Shown: positions 1 through 9,099, counted from the stretch's first letter. The stretch: 62,939 nucleotides of DNA from an uncultured Sutterella sp. (GCA_900544335.1 UQUS01000007.1:1-62939), one strand, 5' to 3'. Numbers and translations: made by a program. The notes: generated by a model from the letters alone, not told the origin.

Positions 1-1095
1 GACACCGTGAAGGCCAAGGAGCTTGCCCTGCAGATGTTCTCTCAGGGGGCCTCCATCGTCTACACTCCCGCCGGCCAGACCATCATGTCCATCATTGAGG
101 CCGCCAAGGAAAAGGGCGGCTACATCATTCGCACCTGTGCCGAACAAAGCGCTAAGGACTGTGAGTTCTTGCGGGACATGGAGTATTTAGGGCGCCTTTG
201 GACGGAAATTAAAGATAAGACCGTTCACAGGGCGGCGCCTTGCCTTTTGTACGAGGACCTCTCGCTTGCCCAGCGCGTGTTGCGCGACATGGTGCAGACA
301 CAAACCGATGTTATTTGGGTCGATAATCCCGAAACTTTCGAATCGCTCAAGGTCTTTGCCATGCGCTTTGTCCCGTCGGCCTTAAAGCGATTGATGCTTT
401 ATGAAAACGACAGGCCCCTTTTTGAAGTGCGCGGAATCGATCGGGAAATCGCTAAGGCGCTTAAGCGGCGTGTGGACCTGTCCTCGGGCGGGTACCTCGT
501 GTTCGATCAGACCGAGGCGATGACGACCATTGATGTCAATACCGGCGCCTTTGTCGGAAAGCGCGATTTTTCCGAAACGATTTTCAAAACGAACCTGGAA
601 GCGGCGCAGATGATTGCCCGGCAACTGCGCCTACGCAATCTCGGGGGCATCATCATCATCGATTTTATCGATATGACGAGCGACGAGAATCGCGCGGCTG
701 TTCTCTCGGAACTGCGCCGTGCAGTCAGTCTCGATCACACGAAACTGACGGTCTCGGAATTTACCGAGCTCGGACTTGTGGAAATGACGCGCAAGAGAAC
801 GCGCGAGTCCTTAGCGCACGTCTTATGTGAAACGTGCCCGGTGTGCGGCGGTCGCGGTCAGATTAAGACGGCGCGCACCGTCTGCTACGAGATTATGCGT
901 GAGACATTAAGAGAATTTCGTCAGTACCGCGATGCCAAGAGCTTTAAGATTTTGGCGAGCCAATCGGTCATTGATTTTTTCTTAGAAGACGAATCGGCCG
1001 CTTTAGATCTACTGCAGGAAATGATGGGTAAAGTCGTTCTTCTCGAGGTTGAGCCGAGCTGCACGCAAGAAGAGTACGACGTCGTTATCCTCTGA
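1..1095 (+). CDS. rng: Ribonuclease G, 5'-truncated by window edge
   Basis: The reading frame is open from the first base, so this is the C-terminal part of a longer protein; about 364 residues are visible against about 490 for RNase G. It is a cytoplasmic endoribonuclease for 16S rRNA 5'-end maturation and mRNA decay. The visible part includes the DNase I-like catalytic core: TTIDVNTGAFVG and the IIIIDFIDM strand supply the two metal-binding aspartates. CETCPVCGGRG is the Zn-link. The protein ends soon after the small domain, with no long acidic degradosome tail, which favours RNase G over RNase E. Its stop overlaps the convergent MFS gene by 11 bp. Confidence 0.93.
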   Translation, partial: DTVKAKELALQMFSQGASIVYTPAGQTIMSIIEAAKEKGGYIIRTCAEQSAKDCEFLRDMEYLGRLWTEIKDKTVHRAAPCLLYEDLSLAQRVLRDMVQTQTDVIWVDNPETFESLKVFAMRFVPSALKRLMLYENDRPLFEVRGIDREIAKALKRRVDLSSGGYLVFDQTEAMTTIDVNTGAFVGKRDFSETIFKTNLEAAQMIARQLRLRNLGGIIIIDFIDMTSDENRAAVLSELRRAVSLDHTKLTVSEFTELGLVEMTRKRTRESLAHVLCETCPVCGGRGQIKTARTVCYEIMRETLREFRQYRDAKSFKILASQSVIDFFLEDESAALDLLQEMMGKVVLLEVEPSCTQEEYDVVIL

Positions 1096-2272
1096 TGACC
1101 GGCGGCTTGCGCGGAATTTCGCGGAGCATAAAAGCGCCGAGCGCGCACAAGGCCGAAAGCGCAATTAAGACCGTAAAGACGACGGTAAGCGATGTCGCAT
1201 CGGCAAGTTTCCCGAGAATCGGCACAAATAGACCACCGACGCTAAAACTTAACCCGAGTGTGACGCCTGAGGCAAAGCCGATGTTTTTGGCTAGATACGT
1301 TTGTCCGAGCACAACGAAAGCCGGGTAGGGGGCATTGATCCCGAAACTTAGCGCCGTCAAGACCACATAAATCCAGAACATATTCGGGCATAAAACGAGC
1401 GCTGCCGTACTCGGAATGAGCACGAGGGACCCCAAGCGCAGCGTTCGAATCAGACCGATTCTGTCGCCCAAGTACCCGCCAAGAAGCGTCATCGCCGCGC
1501 ACCCGAAGGCTAAAACGGCAATCGTTGTTCCGGCAACGGCTTCGGTCACGCCGAGTGTGCGGATGCAGTAAAGCGGCAGGAAGGCCGAGACCGTACAAAA
1601 GACCACCGAGCGTCCGATAATCACGAGCGTCAGACGCGCAAACGCATGCCAATCGTTGGTGCCCTCTTGGGAACGAACTTTGGAAACGGCGGAAGCGTTT
1701 TCCAAACGACTTTTCGCCGTAGCCTCTGTCAGGCGAGCATTCAGGATCAAAAGAACGAGAGCAAAAGCAACACCGAAAACGCCGAAAAGCGCCGTACTTT
1801 TAAGTCCCCAGAGCGTTGCAGCCCAGACGGCAATCAAGGGTCCGAACCCGAATCCGGCATTGCCGCCGACGGAAAAGATTCCGATACCGGTACTCTTTTG
1901 GTCTCCGGATAAAAAGTTGACGGACCGGGCAGCCTGCGGGTGAAAGATTGCCGATCCGATTCCCATGAGCGTGACGCCCGCAAAAACGGACCAGTAGCCG
2001 CTTACAAACCCCGTCATCGCCAGACCGATTCCGGCGAGCAAAACCCCCGTTGCCATGAGGGCGTTTTTGTCCGACCTGTCGGCCAATAGCCCGAAAATCG
2101 GTTGCACGGCCGACGACAGGCACGATGAGGCAAACATCAGTCCGGCAATTTCCGTGTAACTTAAGTGGTAGTAAAGAGCAAAAAACGGCAGGAGTGCCGG
2201 AAGCGCCCCCGGAGGTAAATCAGCCACGGCGTGTGCGACCGAAAGAATGCAAATGTAGCCCTTGTGCATCAT
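1085..2272 (-). CDS. MFS transporter, fosmidomycin-resistance (Fsr) type
   Basis: A 395-residue polytopic protein with about 12 hydrophobic segments and the MFS loop motif GLLADRSDKNALM between TM2 and TM3. The N-terminus (HAVADLPPGALPALLPFF) and the QPIFGLLADR stretch resemble the fosmidomycin-resistance Fsr branch of drug exporters; the substrate here is unknown. It starts with two consecutive ATG codons and lies 25 bp after the TSUP gene on the same strand, so the two are probably co-transcribed. It converges on and overlaps the end of rng. Confidence 0.85.
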   Translation of the reverse strand: MMHKGYICILSVAHAVADLPPGALPALLPFFALYYHLSYTEIAGLMFASSCLSSAVQPIFGLLADRSDKNALMATGVLLAGIGLAMTGFVSGYWSVFAGVTLMGIGSAIFHPQAARSVNFLSGDQKSTGIGIFSVGGNAGFGFGPLIAVWAATLWGLKSTALFGVFGVAFALVLLILNARLTEATAKSRLENASAVSKVRSQEGTNDWHAFARLTLVIIGRSVVFCTVSAFLPLYCIRTLGVTEAVAGTTIAVLAFGCAAMTLLGGYLGDRIGLIRTLRLGSLVLIPSTAALVLCPNMFWIYVVLTALSFGINAPYPAFVVLGQTYLAKNIGFASGVTLGLSFSVGGLFVPILGKLADATSLTVVFTVLIALSALCALGAFMLREIPRKPPVIRG

Positions 2273-2297
2273 GTGTCGAATTCCGACCTCTTACCGG

Positions 2298-3113
2298 TTA
2301 AAACGCAATGTACGAGCGGTAGAGCATGTACGCAGCGATGATAAATAGGTTGCAGGCAAAGATGCGCTTTAAGGGTTTGGTGTTAATGCTGTGCGCCACT
2401 TTGGCGCCCAAGGGAGCAATAAGAAAACTTGCGCAAGCACATAGGAAAAGCGCCGGAAGGTGGATAAAGCCGGCCGTGACCGGCAGGCCCGGGAGCCCCG
2501 CGATGCCAAGACCCGACCAGATGTAGCCGATGCTTCCGAAAACCGCAATCGGAAAGCCCAAAGCGGCCGATGTGCCGACGGCTTTTTTCATCGGGACGTT
2601 GCAGTAAACCATAAGCGGGACGGAGATAAAGCCGCCGCCTGCACCGACAAAGGCGCTCACGGCACCGATGAAAATACCGGCGATAAACATGCCGAGGATG
2701 CCCGGAAGTTCCCGCGTCGGAGACGGTTTGGCATCCAAAAACATCTTGGTTGCCGAAAACCCGACAAAAAGCGCAAAAATGAGCGCAATGACTGCCGTCG
2801 ATAAAAGAGAAGAGATTTTTGCACCGAGGACGGCACCGACCAAAATGCCGGGCGCGACGGAAAAGACGACGCGCCACAGGACCGCTCCGCGCTTATTGTG
2901 TGCGTACATCGACGAGAGGGACGTAAAGACAATGGTCCCTAAGGACGTTGCAATGGCGACATGCACGACCACATTGTCACCGATTCCGGTATACGGGAGC
3001 AAAAACGTAAAAAAAGGCGTCAGGATCATTCCGCCGCCGATGCCGAGTAGGCCGGCCAAAAACCCGACGAAAACGCCCATCGCAAGAAGACAGGCTACAA
3101 GAGTTACGGTCAT
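2298..3113 (-). CDS. TSUP family (TauE/SafE) membrane exporter
   Basis: 271 residues with about 8 membrane segments and the two glycine-rich half-repeats typical of TSUP proteins: GFLAGLLGIGGGMILTPFF near residue 20 and GAVSAFVGAGGGFISVPLM near residue 155. TSUP proteins export sulfite, sulfoacetate and related small anions, or act as anion permeases; the substrate cannot be read from sequence. It is the first gene of a likely two-gene operon with the Fsr-type MFS protein. Confidence 0.88.
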   Translation of the reverse strand: MTVTLVACLLAMGVFVGFLAGLLGIGGGMILTPFFTFLLPYTGIGDNVVVHVAIATSLGTIVFTSLSSMYAHNKRGAVLWRVVFSVAPGILVGAVLGAKISSLLSTAVIALIFALFVGFSATKMFLDAKPSPTRELPGILGMFIAGIFIGAVSAFVGAGGGFISVPLMVYCNVPMKKAVGTSAALGFPIAVFGSIGYIWSGLGIAGLPGLPVTAGFIHLPALFLCACASFLIAPLGAKVAHSINTKPLKRIFACNLFIIAAYMLYRSYIAF

Positions 3114-3224
3114 AAAAAGTCTTGAAACAGTGCAAAAACAGGGACCTACGCATTATACGAGAGGGAAATTTGCCCTTTTGCGTACGAAGATGCCTTCGGG
3201 AGGCTTTGTGAACAAAAACGAAAC

Positions 3225-3249
3225 AACCCTAGGGAAAATACCTAGGTTT
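3225..3249. repeat. Inverted repeat upstream of the TSUP gene
   Basis: AACCCTAGG (3225-3233) and CCTAGGTTT (3241-3249) form a 9-bp inverted repeat with one mismatch and a 7-nt AT-rich centre. It lies about 110 bp upstream of the TSUP start and about 60 bp before the nrdD promoter. It could be an operator for the TSUP operon; nothing else supports that. Confidence 0.35.
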
Positions 3250-3303
3250 CGGTTATCGGCCCCAGAGGATTTTTCAACGCTTTGAATTTGCAGAAAAAAT
3301 CAT

Positions 3304-3333
3304 TTGTCAAGGGTTTGGCAAACACAATATATT
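3304..3333 (+). promoter_or_regulatory. Candidate sigma-70 promoter of the nrdD operon
   Basis: TTGTCA (3304-3309) lies 18 bp before TATATT (3328-3333), a good -35/-10 pair about 155 bp upstream of the nrdD start. The -10 hexamer is inside the NrdR palindrome, so bound repressor would occlude it. Confidence 0.55.
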
Positions 3334-3369
3334 GTGTTTTGCACTGAAAAAGACCACTACATCATGCAT
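3320..3369 (+). promoter_or_regulatory. NrdR box pair upstream of nrdD
   Basis: AACACAATATATTGTGTT (3321-3338) is a perfect palindrome and matches the consensus for NrdR, the ATP-cone repressor of ribonucleotide reductase genes. A degenerate second box, CCACTACATCATGCAT (3354-3369), has its centre 32 bp downstream, the spacing at which NrdR boxes usually occur in pairs. The first box overlaps the candidate -10 element. No nrdR gene lies in this window. Confidence 0.85.
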
Positions 3370-3489
3370 TTTTAAGGTTGATTTCGCCCCCGATTTTTGC
3401 TAGGGTGCGTTCCGCCAATCGGACTTCGGAAGACACGCATGTGTATGTCTTTTGCGCAAATCCGATGCCTACGAACACGAGGAATAACG

Positions 3490-5514
3490 ATGCCCTGCAC
3501 ACCGGAACATTTAATTAAGCGCGACGGGTCAATCAAGGATTTTGACCCGAGTAAGATTCAAAAAGCCATTGAAAAGGCCGGCAAAGCCACCGGCGAGTTC
3601 GGCCCGGCGATTGCGGCGGAGATCACCGAAAATCAGGTGATGCCCAAGATTCGCGCCTTAAATGTTGCTACGCCCCACATCGAGCAGGTGCAAGACGCCG
3701 TCGAACAGGCGCTCTTTGAGTCCGGGCACTTTACGACGCTACGCGCCTACATTGTGTATCGCGAACAGCGCGCTAAGAGCCGTGATGCGAAAAAGACCTG
3801 GATTAACGTCGAAAGCTCCATTAACGAGTATCTCGATCAGAGCGACTGGCGCGTTAATGCTAACGCCAACCAGGGCTATAGCTTAGGCGGCATGATTTTG
3901 AATGTCTCGGGCAAGGTCGTTGCGAACTATTGGCTCAACTTCATTTACCCCAATGAAATCGGCAAGTGCCACCGTGAGGCCGATTTCCATATTCACGACT
4001 TGGATATGCTCTCGGGCTATTGCGCCGGCTGGAGTTTGCGGACGGTGTTAACCGAAGGCTTTAACGGCGTGCCGGGTAAGGTCGAAGCCGGTGCCCCCAA
4101 GCACTTATCGTCTGCCTGCGGACAGATTGTGAACTTTTTAGGCACCATGCAAAACGAATGGGCCGGCGCTCAGGCCTTCTCGTCGTTTGATACCTACATG
4201 GCTCCCTTTGTCCGCAAGGATAATGTCCCGTACTCGGAAGTCGTGCAGTGCATTCAGGAGATGATTTATAACCTCAATGTACCGAGCCGTTGGGGTACGC
4301 AGACGCCGTTTACGAACCTGACGTTTGACTGGACGTGCCCGCCCGATTTGGCGCCTCAGCACCCGATGATCGGGGGCGAGGAGATGCCCTTTACGTACGG
4401 GGACCTGCAGGAAGAAATGAACATGATTAACCGCGCCTACATCGAAGTGATGACGCGCGGTGATAGCAAGGGGCGCGTTTTTACGTTCCCGATTCCGACA
4501 TACAACATCACGCCCGATTTTGATTGGGAAGGTCCGAACGTCAAGCTTCTGTTTGATATGACGGCGCGCTACGGGTTGCCGTATTTCCAGAACTTTATCA
4601 ACTCGGAACTTAAACCCAATATGATTCGCTCGATGTGCTGCCGTCTGCAGCTTGATTTGCGCGAACTGTTAAAGCGCGGAAACGGCCTATTTGGGTCGGC
4701 CGAACAAACCGGCAGTCTCGGCGTCGTGACGATTAACTGCGCGCGTTTAGGTTATCTGTATCCGGGAGATGAAAAAGCGCTTTACGCCCGCTTAGATCAC
4801 CTTTTGGATTTGGCCAAAGAATCCCTTGAAATTAAGCGCAAGGTCATTCAGCGCCACATCGATCAGGGTCTTTTCCCGTACACCAAGCGCTACCTCGGGA
4901 CGCTGCGCAATCACTTCTCGACCATCGGTGTGAACGGAATTAACGAGATGATTCGTAACTTCACGCACGATAAAACCAATATCACGAGCGAAGAAGGGCA
5001 CGCTTTTGCCTTAAAGTTCCTCGATCACGTGCGCGAACGACTCGTGGAGTTCCAAAGCGAGACCGACCACATGTACAACTTGGAAGCGACGCCCGCCGAA
5101 GGCACGACCTACCGCTTTGCCAAGGAAGACCGTAAGCGCTTCCCGAACATCATTCAGGCCGGAACACCCCAAAATCCGTACTACACGAATTCGTCGCAAC
5201 TACCGGTCGGGTACACGGACGATCCCTTTGAAGCGCTTGAGATGCAAGACGATTTGCAGCGCAAGTACACGGGCGGAACGGTCCTGCACCTTTATATGAA
5301 CGAAGCCGTCAGTTCGGCCGAAGCCTGCCGCGATCTTGTTCGCAAGACCTTAACGCGGTTCCGTTTGCCCTACATCACCGTCACGCCCACGTTCTCGATT
5401 TGCCCGAAACACGGGTACCTGTCGGGGCGTCACGATTTTTGCCCGAAGTGCGATGCGGAGATCATTGCACGCAAGAGAGCGCGTCAGGCCCAAGAAGCGG
5501 CTAAGCGCGCCTAG
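3490..5514 (+). CDS. nrdD: Anaerobic ribonucleoside-triphosphate reductase, large part without glycyl-radical site
   Basis: Class III ribonucleotide reductase, 674 residues, reducing ribonucleotides to deoxyribonucleotides without oxygen. It has an N-terminal ATP-cone (about residues 5-95, KRDGSIKDFDPSKI), the 10-stranded barrel with MCCRLQLD (Cys383/Cys384) as the likely finger-loop thiyl cysteine, and a C-terminal zinc ribbon CPKHGYLSGRH...CPKC (Cys638 to Cys654). The protein stops after this ribbon with a lysine/arginine-rich tail and lacks the RVxGY glycyl-radical motif, which is in the next ORF. The ATG at 3490 is preceded by CGAGG; an upstream in-frame extension to 3397 lacks family similarity. 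Confidence 0.93.
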   Translation: MPCTPEHLIKRDGSIKDFDPSKIQKAIEKAGKATGEFGPAIAAEITENQVMPKIRALNVATPHIEQVQDAVEQALFESGHFTTLRAYIVYREQRAKSRDAKKTWINVESSINEYLDQSDWRVNANANQGYSLGGMILNVSGKVVANYWLNFIYPNEIGKCHREADFHIHDLDMLSGYCAGWSLRTVLTEGFNGVPGKVEAGAPKHLSSACGQIVNFLGTMQNEWAGAQAFSSFDTYMAPFVRKDNVPYSEVVQCIQEMIYNLNVPSRWGTQTPFTNLTFDWTCPPDLAPQHPMIGGEEMPFTYGDLQEEMNMINRAYIEVMTRGDSKGRVFTFPIPTYNITPDFDWEGPNVKLLFDMTARYGLPYFQNFINSELKPNMIRSMCCRLQLDLRELLKRGNGLFGSAEQTGSLGVVTINCARLGYLYPGDEKALYARLDHLLDLAKESLEIKRKVIQRHIDQGLFPYTKRYLGTLRNHFSTIGVNGINEMIRNFTHDKTNITSEEGHAFALKFLDHVRERLVEFQSETDHMYNLEATPAEGTTYRFAKEDRKRFPNIIQAGTPQNPYYTNSSQLPVGYTDDPFEALEMQDDLQRKYTGGTVLHLYMNEAVSSAEACRDLVRKTLTRFRLPYITVTPTFSICPKHGYLSGRHDFCPKCDAEIIARKRARQAQEAAKRA

Positions 5515-5553
5515 GAAAGTTAATCCTCTCGTTAGGATTTCAAGGAGTAAGTT

Positions 5554-5739
5554 ATGACAGAACAAAAACAAGACGATATCGTTTTAAAGGACAGCGAACG
5601 TCAGCGCTGCGAAGTCTGGACACGCGTGATGGGATATCACCGCCCGGTGCAGTCCTTTAACATCGGCAAGAAGGGAGAATTTGCCGAACGCAAGTACTTT
5701 GTCGAAAGCAAGTGCCACTTGGGTAAATGCGGCGAGTAA
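5554..5739 (+). CDS. Separate glycyl-radical domain of the anaerobic ribonucleotide reductase
   Basis: A 61-residue ORF containing CEVWTRVMGYHRPVQSFN. This matches the glycyl-radical tail that normally ends NrdD, with Gly27 as the expected radical site. It has its own strong AAGGAG Shine-Dalgarno (5542-5547) six bases before ATG, and lies 39 bp after the nrdD stop and 27 bp before nrdG. A 6-bp hairpin (AATCCT/AGGATT, 5522-5539) sits in the gap. The N-terminal about 17 residues and the cysteine-bearing end (ESKCHLGKCGE) extend the domain. It presumably docks onto the NrdD barrel and is activated by NrdG, much as GrcA supplies a spare radical domain to pyruvate formate-lyase. That parallel is an inference. 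Confidence 0.88.
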   Translation: MTEQKQDDIVLKDSERQRCEVWTRVMGYHRPVQSFNIGKKGEFAERKYFVESKCHLGKCGE

Positions 5740-5766
5740 TCGCACGCACCCCAAGCATTTTGCAGC

Positions 5767-6546
5767 ATGACAAAGACCATTGCCATCAACGCCGGGACCA
5801 AACCCGGCGTTTGTGCCTTCACGGGAAAAGAGGCCTCGGACATTCGCATTGCGGCGGTCACGCCCTTTACGACGATTGACTACCCCGGACTCCTAAGTGC
5901 CGTTGCCTTCGTGCAAGGGTGCCCGTGGCGCTGCCCGTATTGCCAAAACGACTGGATGCAGTCGCGCGAGTTTGCCGAAGGGACAGAGCCCGTGAGCTGG
6001 GAAGCCTTTTGCGTGCTTTTAAAAAAACGGGCAGGGCTTTTAGACGCTGTGGTGTTTTCCGGGGGCGAACCTTGTATCGACCCGGCCCTGCCGGCGGCCA
6101 TGGCCTATGTCCGGACCCTCGGAATGAAGGTGGGCCTACATACCTCAGGCGCCTATCCGAGGCGCTTAAAAGAGGTCATTGACCTCGTTAGTTGGGTGGG
6201 GCTTGACGTCAAAGGGCCGCCCGAAGATGCCGCCGTCTTCGATCGCGCGGCCGGCCGGCCCGGCGCTCATCAGGCGTTTTTAGAAAGCTTTGAGATTGTG
6301 CGGCAATCGGGTGTCGCTTACGAGGCGCGCACGACGGCGCACCCGGATTTACTCACACCCGAGGCTATTTTGGCGATTGCGCAGTTTTTAGCATCGCACG
6401 AATGCAAAACCTATGCATTGCAAATCTACCGTAAGGCACCCGGGATGAAAGCGTCTTTAAGTTCAGTCGGAGCCGATTACCCCGGGGACGAACTGGAAAA
6501 AACGCTTGCAGGGCTGTTCCCGTCTTTTACCTTGCGGCGCAGTTAG
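5767..6546 (+). CDS. nrdG: Anaerobic ribonucleotide reductase activase (radical SAM)
   Basis: A 259-residue radical SAM enzyme that uses a 4Fe-4S cluster and S-adenosylmethionine to make the glycyl radical on the reductase. The CxxxCxxC cluster motif is GCPWRCPYCQND (Cys52, Cys56, Cys59). VVFSGGEPCID is the SAM-binding GGE region. The length and the TIDYPGLLSAVAFVQGC segment fit the NrdG type found in Pseudomonas and betaproteobacteria. About 25 residues precede the conserved IRIAAVTPF start, so a later start is possible; no strong Shine-Dalgarno is seen before 5767. It is third in the nrdD operon. Confidence 0.93.
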   Translation: MTKTIAINAGTKPGVCAFTGKEASDIRIAAVTPFTTIDYPGLLSAVAFVQGCPWRCPYCQNDWMQSREFAEGTEPVSWEAFCVLLKKRAGLLDAVVFSGGEPCIDPALPAAMAYVRTLGMKVGLHTSGAYPRRLKEVIDLVSWVGLDVKGPPEDAAVFDRAAGRPGAHQAFLESFEIVRQSGVAYEARTTAHPDLLTPEAILAIAQFLASHECKTYALQIYRKAPGMKASLSSVGADYPGDELEKTLAGLFPSFTLRRS

Positions 6547-6702
6547 CGGTTAAGCGCCAGAGTTCTTCTTTTCTTCTCCAAGAACGAGCCCTTGATTTCC
6601 TGCGCCGAGCATCAAGGCCTTTCATGGCGCAAGGTGCGCGAGCAGACCTTTCGGGCAAAGCTTAAGTTAAGCGTAACGGCAAACAAAGCCCTTTGGGTCG
6701 CC

Positions 6703-9033
6703 TTATTTAAAGCGCAGAAGTCTTAATGCCCAGGCGACGACAATCAGGCACACGCCCGTGTCGGCAAACACGGCCATCCACATCGTGGCGTATCCGGTCA
6801 CGGCCGCGACGGCAAAGAGGGCTTTCACGCCGAGTGCAAAGACGATATTCTCGGTCACGCAACGACGTGTGGCAATCGAAAGGCGTTTTAACCAGCCTAC
6901 TTTGGCCACGTCGTCATTCATCAAAACGACATCGGCCGATTCGATGGCCGTATCCGAGCCTGCGCCTCCCATGGCAATACCTAAGCGAGCGCGGGCCAAC
7001 GACGGGGCATCGTTAATGCCGTCACCGACCATGGCCGTCGGGGCCTTGCTGTCAAGTTCGGAAATAATCGCAAGCTTTTCTTGCGGCAGTAGCCTGGCAC
7101 GCACGTTGTCAATGCCGGCTTCTCGAGCAATTTTCGCAGCGCTTTTTTCGTTGTCACCCGTGAGAATCCACACGGCAACGCCTTGATTTTTTAAGGCTTT
7201 GACGGAGGCGGCAATTCCGGGCTTGGCGGTGTCGGCAAAGGCAAAGACGCCGAGCGCACCGAAAATGTTACTCACGGCCATGCAGGTATTGCCGTCGTTT
7301 TCAAGTCGCGAAAACGCCTCATCGACTTCCGGCGTTAAAAGCCCTTTGTCTTTAAGCCACGTGCGGTTTGTAAGCGTAATGAGCGCTCCGTCCACGCGCC
7401 CTTGAACGCCGTAGCCAGGAAGATTTTTGAGGTCTTTGACGGCACTTAATCGCACGGTTTTGTCGCAGGCGCGTGCCAGGGCTTGGCTCAAGGGGTGCTT
7501 GTTGGCAGCGGCAAGACTTGCTGCTAGGTGCCAGCAAACGGATTTGTCGCATCCTGCAACCGGAATAAGGTCTTTAAATGCCGGACGCCCGACGGTCAAG
7601 GTGCCGGTTTTATCAAAGACCGCCGTTTGAATTGTCGCCGCCGTTTCCATCGGGGCGCCGCCTCGGATAAAGACGCCTTGCCGACTGGCACAGGTCATCG
7701 CCGAAAGCAGGGCCACAGGGGTAGAAATCACAAGGGCGCAGGGGCATCCGATGACAAGAAGGACGAGCGAGCGGTAGATTGTTTCTTTATCTAAGGTTCC
7801 TGTCCACAGCACGGTGCCGATTCCGAGAAGTAAACTCGCTACAAAGATGGTCGGCGTATACCAGCGCGCAAAGCGGTCGATAAAGCGCTCGACACGGGCT
7901 TTCTTTTGCTGGGCCGAGAGAATGGCTTTGGAGATGCGGGCAGCCGTTGAGTCGGCAGCCGCACGTGTCGCACGAATCGAGAGAGACCCGTCTAAGGCAA
8001 TGCTCCCGGAGCGCACAACGGAGCCCTCACGCGCCGATTCCGGTAGGGGTTCGCCCGTAATACTTGAGACATCGACGGAACTGACGCCATCCACAACGAC
8101 GCCGTCGGCGGCAATCATTTGCCCCGGAACGGCGCGGTAAATCGTCCCGGGGCAAATCGCTTCGGGGCTGCTTTTAATCCATTTACCCGCGAGGAGAATT
8201 TCTACCGTACTCGGCGCTTTCTCCAGAAGCGTCTGAATGCTGCTACGGGCATGTGCGAGAGTTTTGTCTTCGATGGCCTCGCCGATTTCATAAAGGACCA
8301 TGACCATGGCCGCTTCCGGATACTGACCGATGGCAACGGCCCCCAAGACGGCTACGGCCATCAGGGTATTCATGTTAAAGACAAAGCGCGGCAGGTTACA
8401 GATCCCTTTGATAAGAGTTTTAATGCCGCTTAAGACAATAGCCGCAAGACACACGGCAAGAATCGCCGTCTCGTTTAAGGTTCCGGCAATTTCAAACGCT
8501 TCGCCGCAGCCGGCTAAAACCAGCGCCACGCCTAAACGGAAGGCGCCCCAATGCGATTCGGAGGCGGTAGCTTTCTTTTCCGTGGAAAGAATTTCACTGG
8601 CCGGGAGATTCAGGCTTGCTAACTTGGTAAAAAGGTCTTCGGTTAACGCCTCGGGAAAGCGCTTGGTAAAGGTGGCGCTTTTGTCCGCAAGGTTGACGGT
8701 AAGAACCTCAAAGGCGGTGTCGTTTTCAAAGGCTTTTTTAAGTTTCTCGACTTTCTCTTCACTGTCAAGATCGGGAATCCGCACGGGAAGCGGTGAAGTG
8801 GTTCCGTCTGCCTCGTTGACGACCTCGCCCGGAAAGCCTGCTTTTTTCAGGTTCTCGAGCAGCAGTTTCGAGGTCGCTTTCTCGCTTTTGGCGACAAAGC
8901 GCATCGTGCGGTGCATGAGGTCGGTCGCCACAGGCTCAAAGTCAGGGTTCTTGGCAAAGTACTTTTCGATTTCGGCCTTTTCGACCGGGCAATCCATTTC
9001 TTGGATATGAATAAGAAAAGTGGTGTTTTTCAT
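6703..9033 (-). CDS. P1B-type Zn/Cd/Pb-translocating ATPase
   Basis: A 776-residue heavy-metal efflux ATPase of the inner membrane, ZntA/CadA type. It has an N-terminal HMA-like region with a single metal cysteine (QEMDCPVEKAE), a second degenerate HMA-like repeat to about residue 150, and CPC in TM6 (IGCPCALVIS). DKTGTLT is the phosphorylation site and GDGINDAPS the hinge. ALGVKALF...AVFADTG in the last two helices places it in the P1B-2 Zn/Cd/Pb group. The start at 9033 is chosen because the homologous region begins at MKNTTFLIHIQEMDC; 24 more codons are open upstream. It is transcribed divergently from its likely MerR regulator. Confidence 0.92.
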   Translation of the reverse strand: MKNTTFLIHIQEMDCPVEKAEIEKYFAKNPDFEPVATDLMHRTMRFVAKSEKATSKLLLENLKKAGFPGEVVNEADGTTSPLPVRIPDLDSEEKVEKLKKAFENDTAFEVLTVNLADKSATFTKRFPEALTEDLFTKLASLNLPASEILSTEKKATASESHWGAFRLGVALVLAGCGEAFEIAGTLNETAILAVCLAAIVLSGIKTLIKGICNLPRFVFNMNTLMAVAVLGAVAIGQYPEAAMVMVLYEIGEAIEDKTLAHARSSIQTLLEKAPSTVEILLAGKWIKSSPEAICPGTIYRAVPGQMIAADGVVVDGVSSVDVSSITGEPLPESAREGSVVRSGSIALDGSLSIRATRAAADSTAARISKAILSAQQKKARVERFIDRFARWYTPTIFVASLLLGIGTVLWTGTLDKETIYRSLVLLVIGCPCALVISTPVALLSAMTCASRQGVFIRGGAPMETAATIQTAVFDKTGTLTVGRPAFKDLIPVAGCDKSVCWHLAASLAAANKHPLSQALARACDKTVRLSAVKDLKNLPGYGVQGRVDGALITLTNRTWLKDKGLLTPEVDEAFSRLENDGNTCMAVSNIFGALGVFAFADTAKPGIAASVKALKNQGVAVWILTGDNEKSAAKIAREAGIDNVRARLLPQEKLAIISELDSKAPTAMVGDGINDAPSLARARLGIAMGGAGSDTAIESADVVLMNDDVAKVGWLKRLSIATRRCVTENIVFALGVKALFAVAAVTGYATMWMAVFADTGVCLIVVAWALRLLRFK

Positions 9034-9068
9034 GGTGTTTCGGGCAAGAAAAATCTGTTTCAGGGTGC

Positions 9069-9099
9069 ATTTAAAACCCTGTAGCGGCTCCAGAGTCAA
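9069..9099 (-). promoter_or_regulatory. MerR-type promoter/operator for the metal ATPase
   Basis: On the minus strand, TTGACT (9094-9099) and TTAAAT (9069-9074) are separated by 19 bp, the overlong spacer of MerR-activated promoters. An imperfect palindrome with arms ACTCTGGAG and CTACAGGGT around CCG (9076-9096) fills the spacer, as in zntA, cadA and pbrA promoters. It lies between the divergent ATPase and MerR genes. Confidence 0.88.

Noticed and set aside
3397..3489. N-terminal extension of nrdD from 3397
   Set aside because: The residues show no similarity to the ATP-cone and the ATG at 3490 has a well-spaced GAGG.
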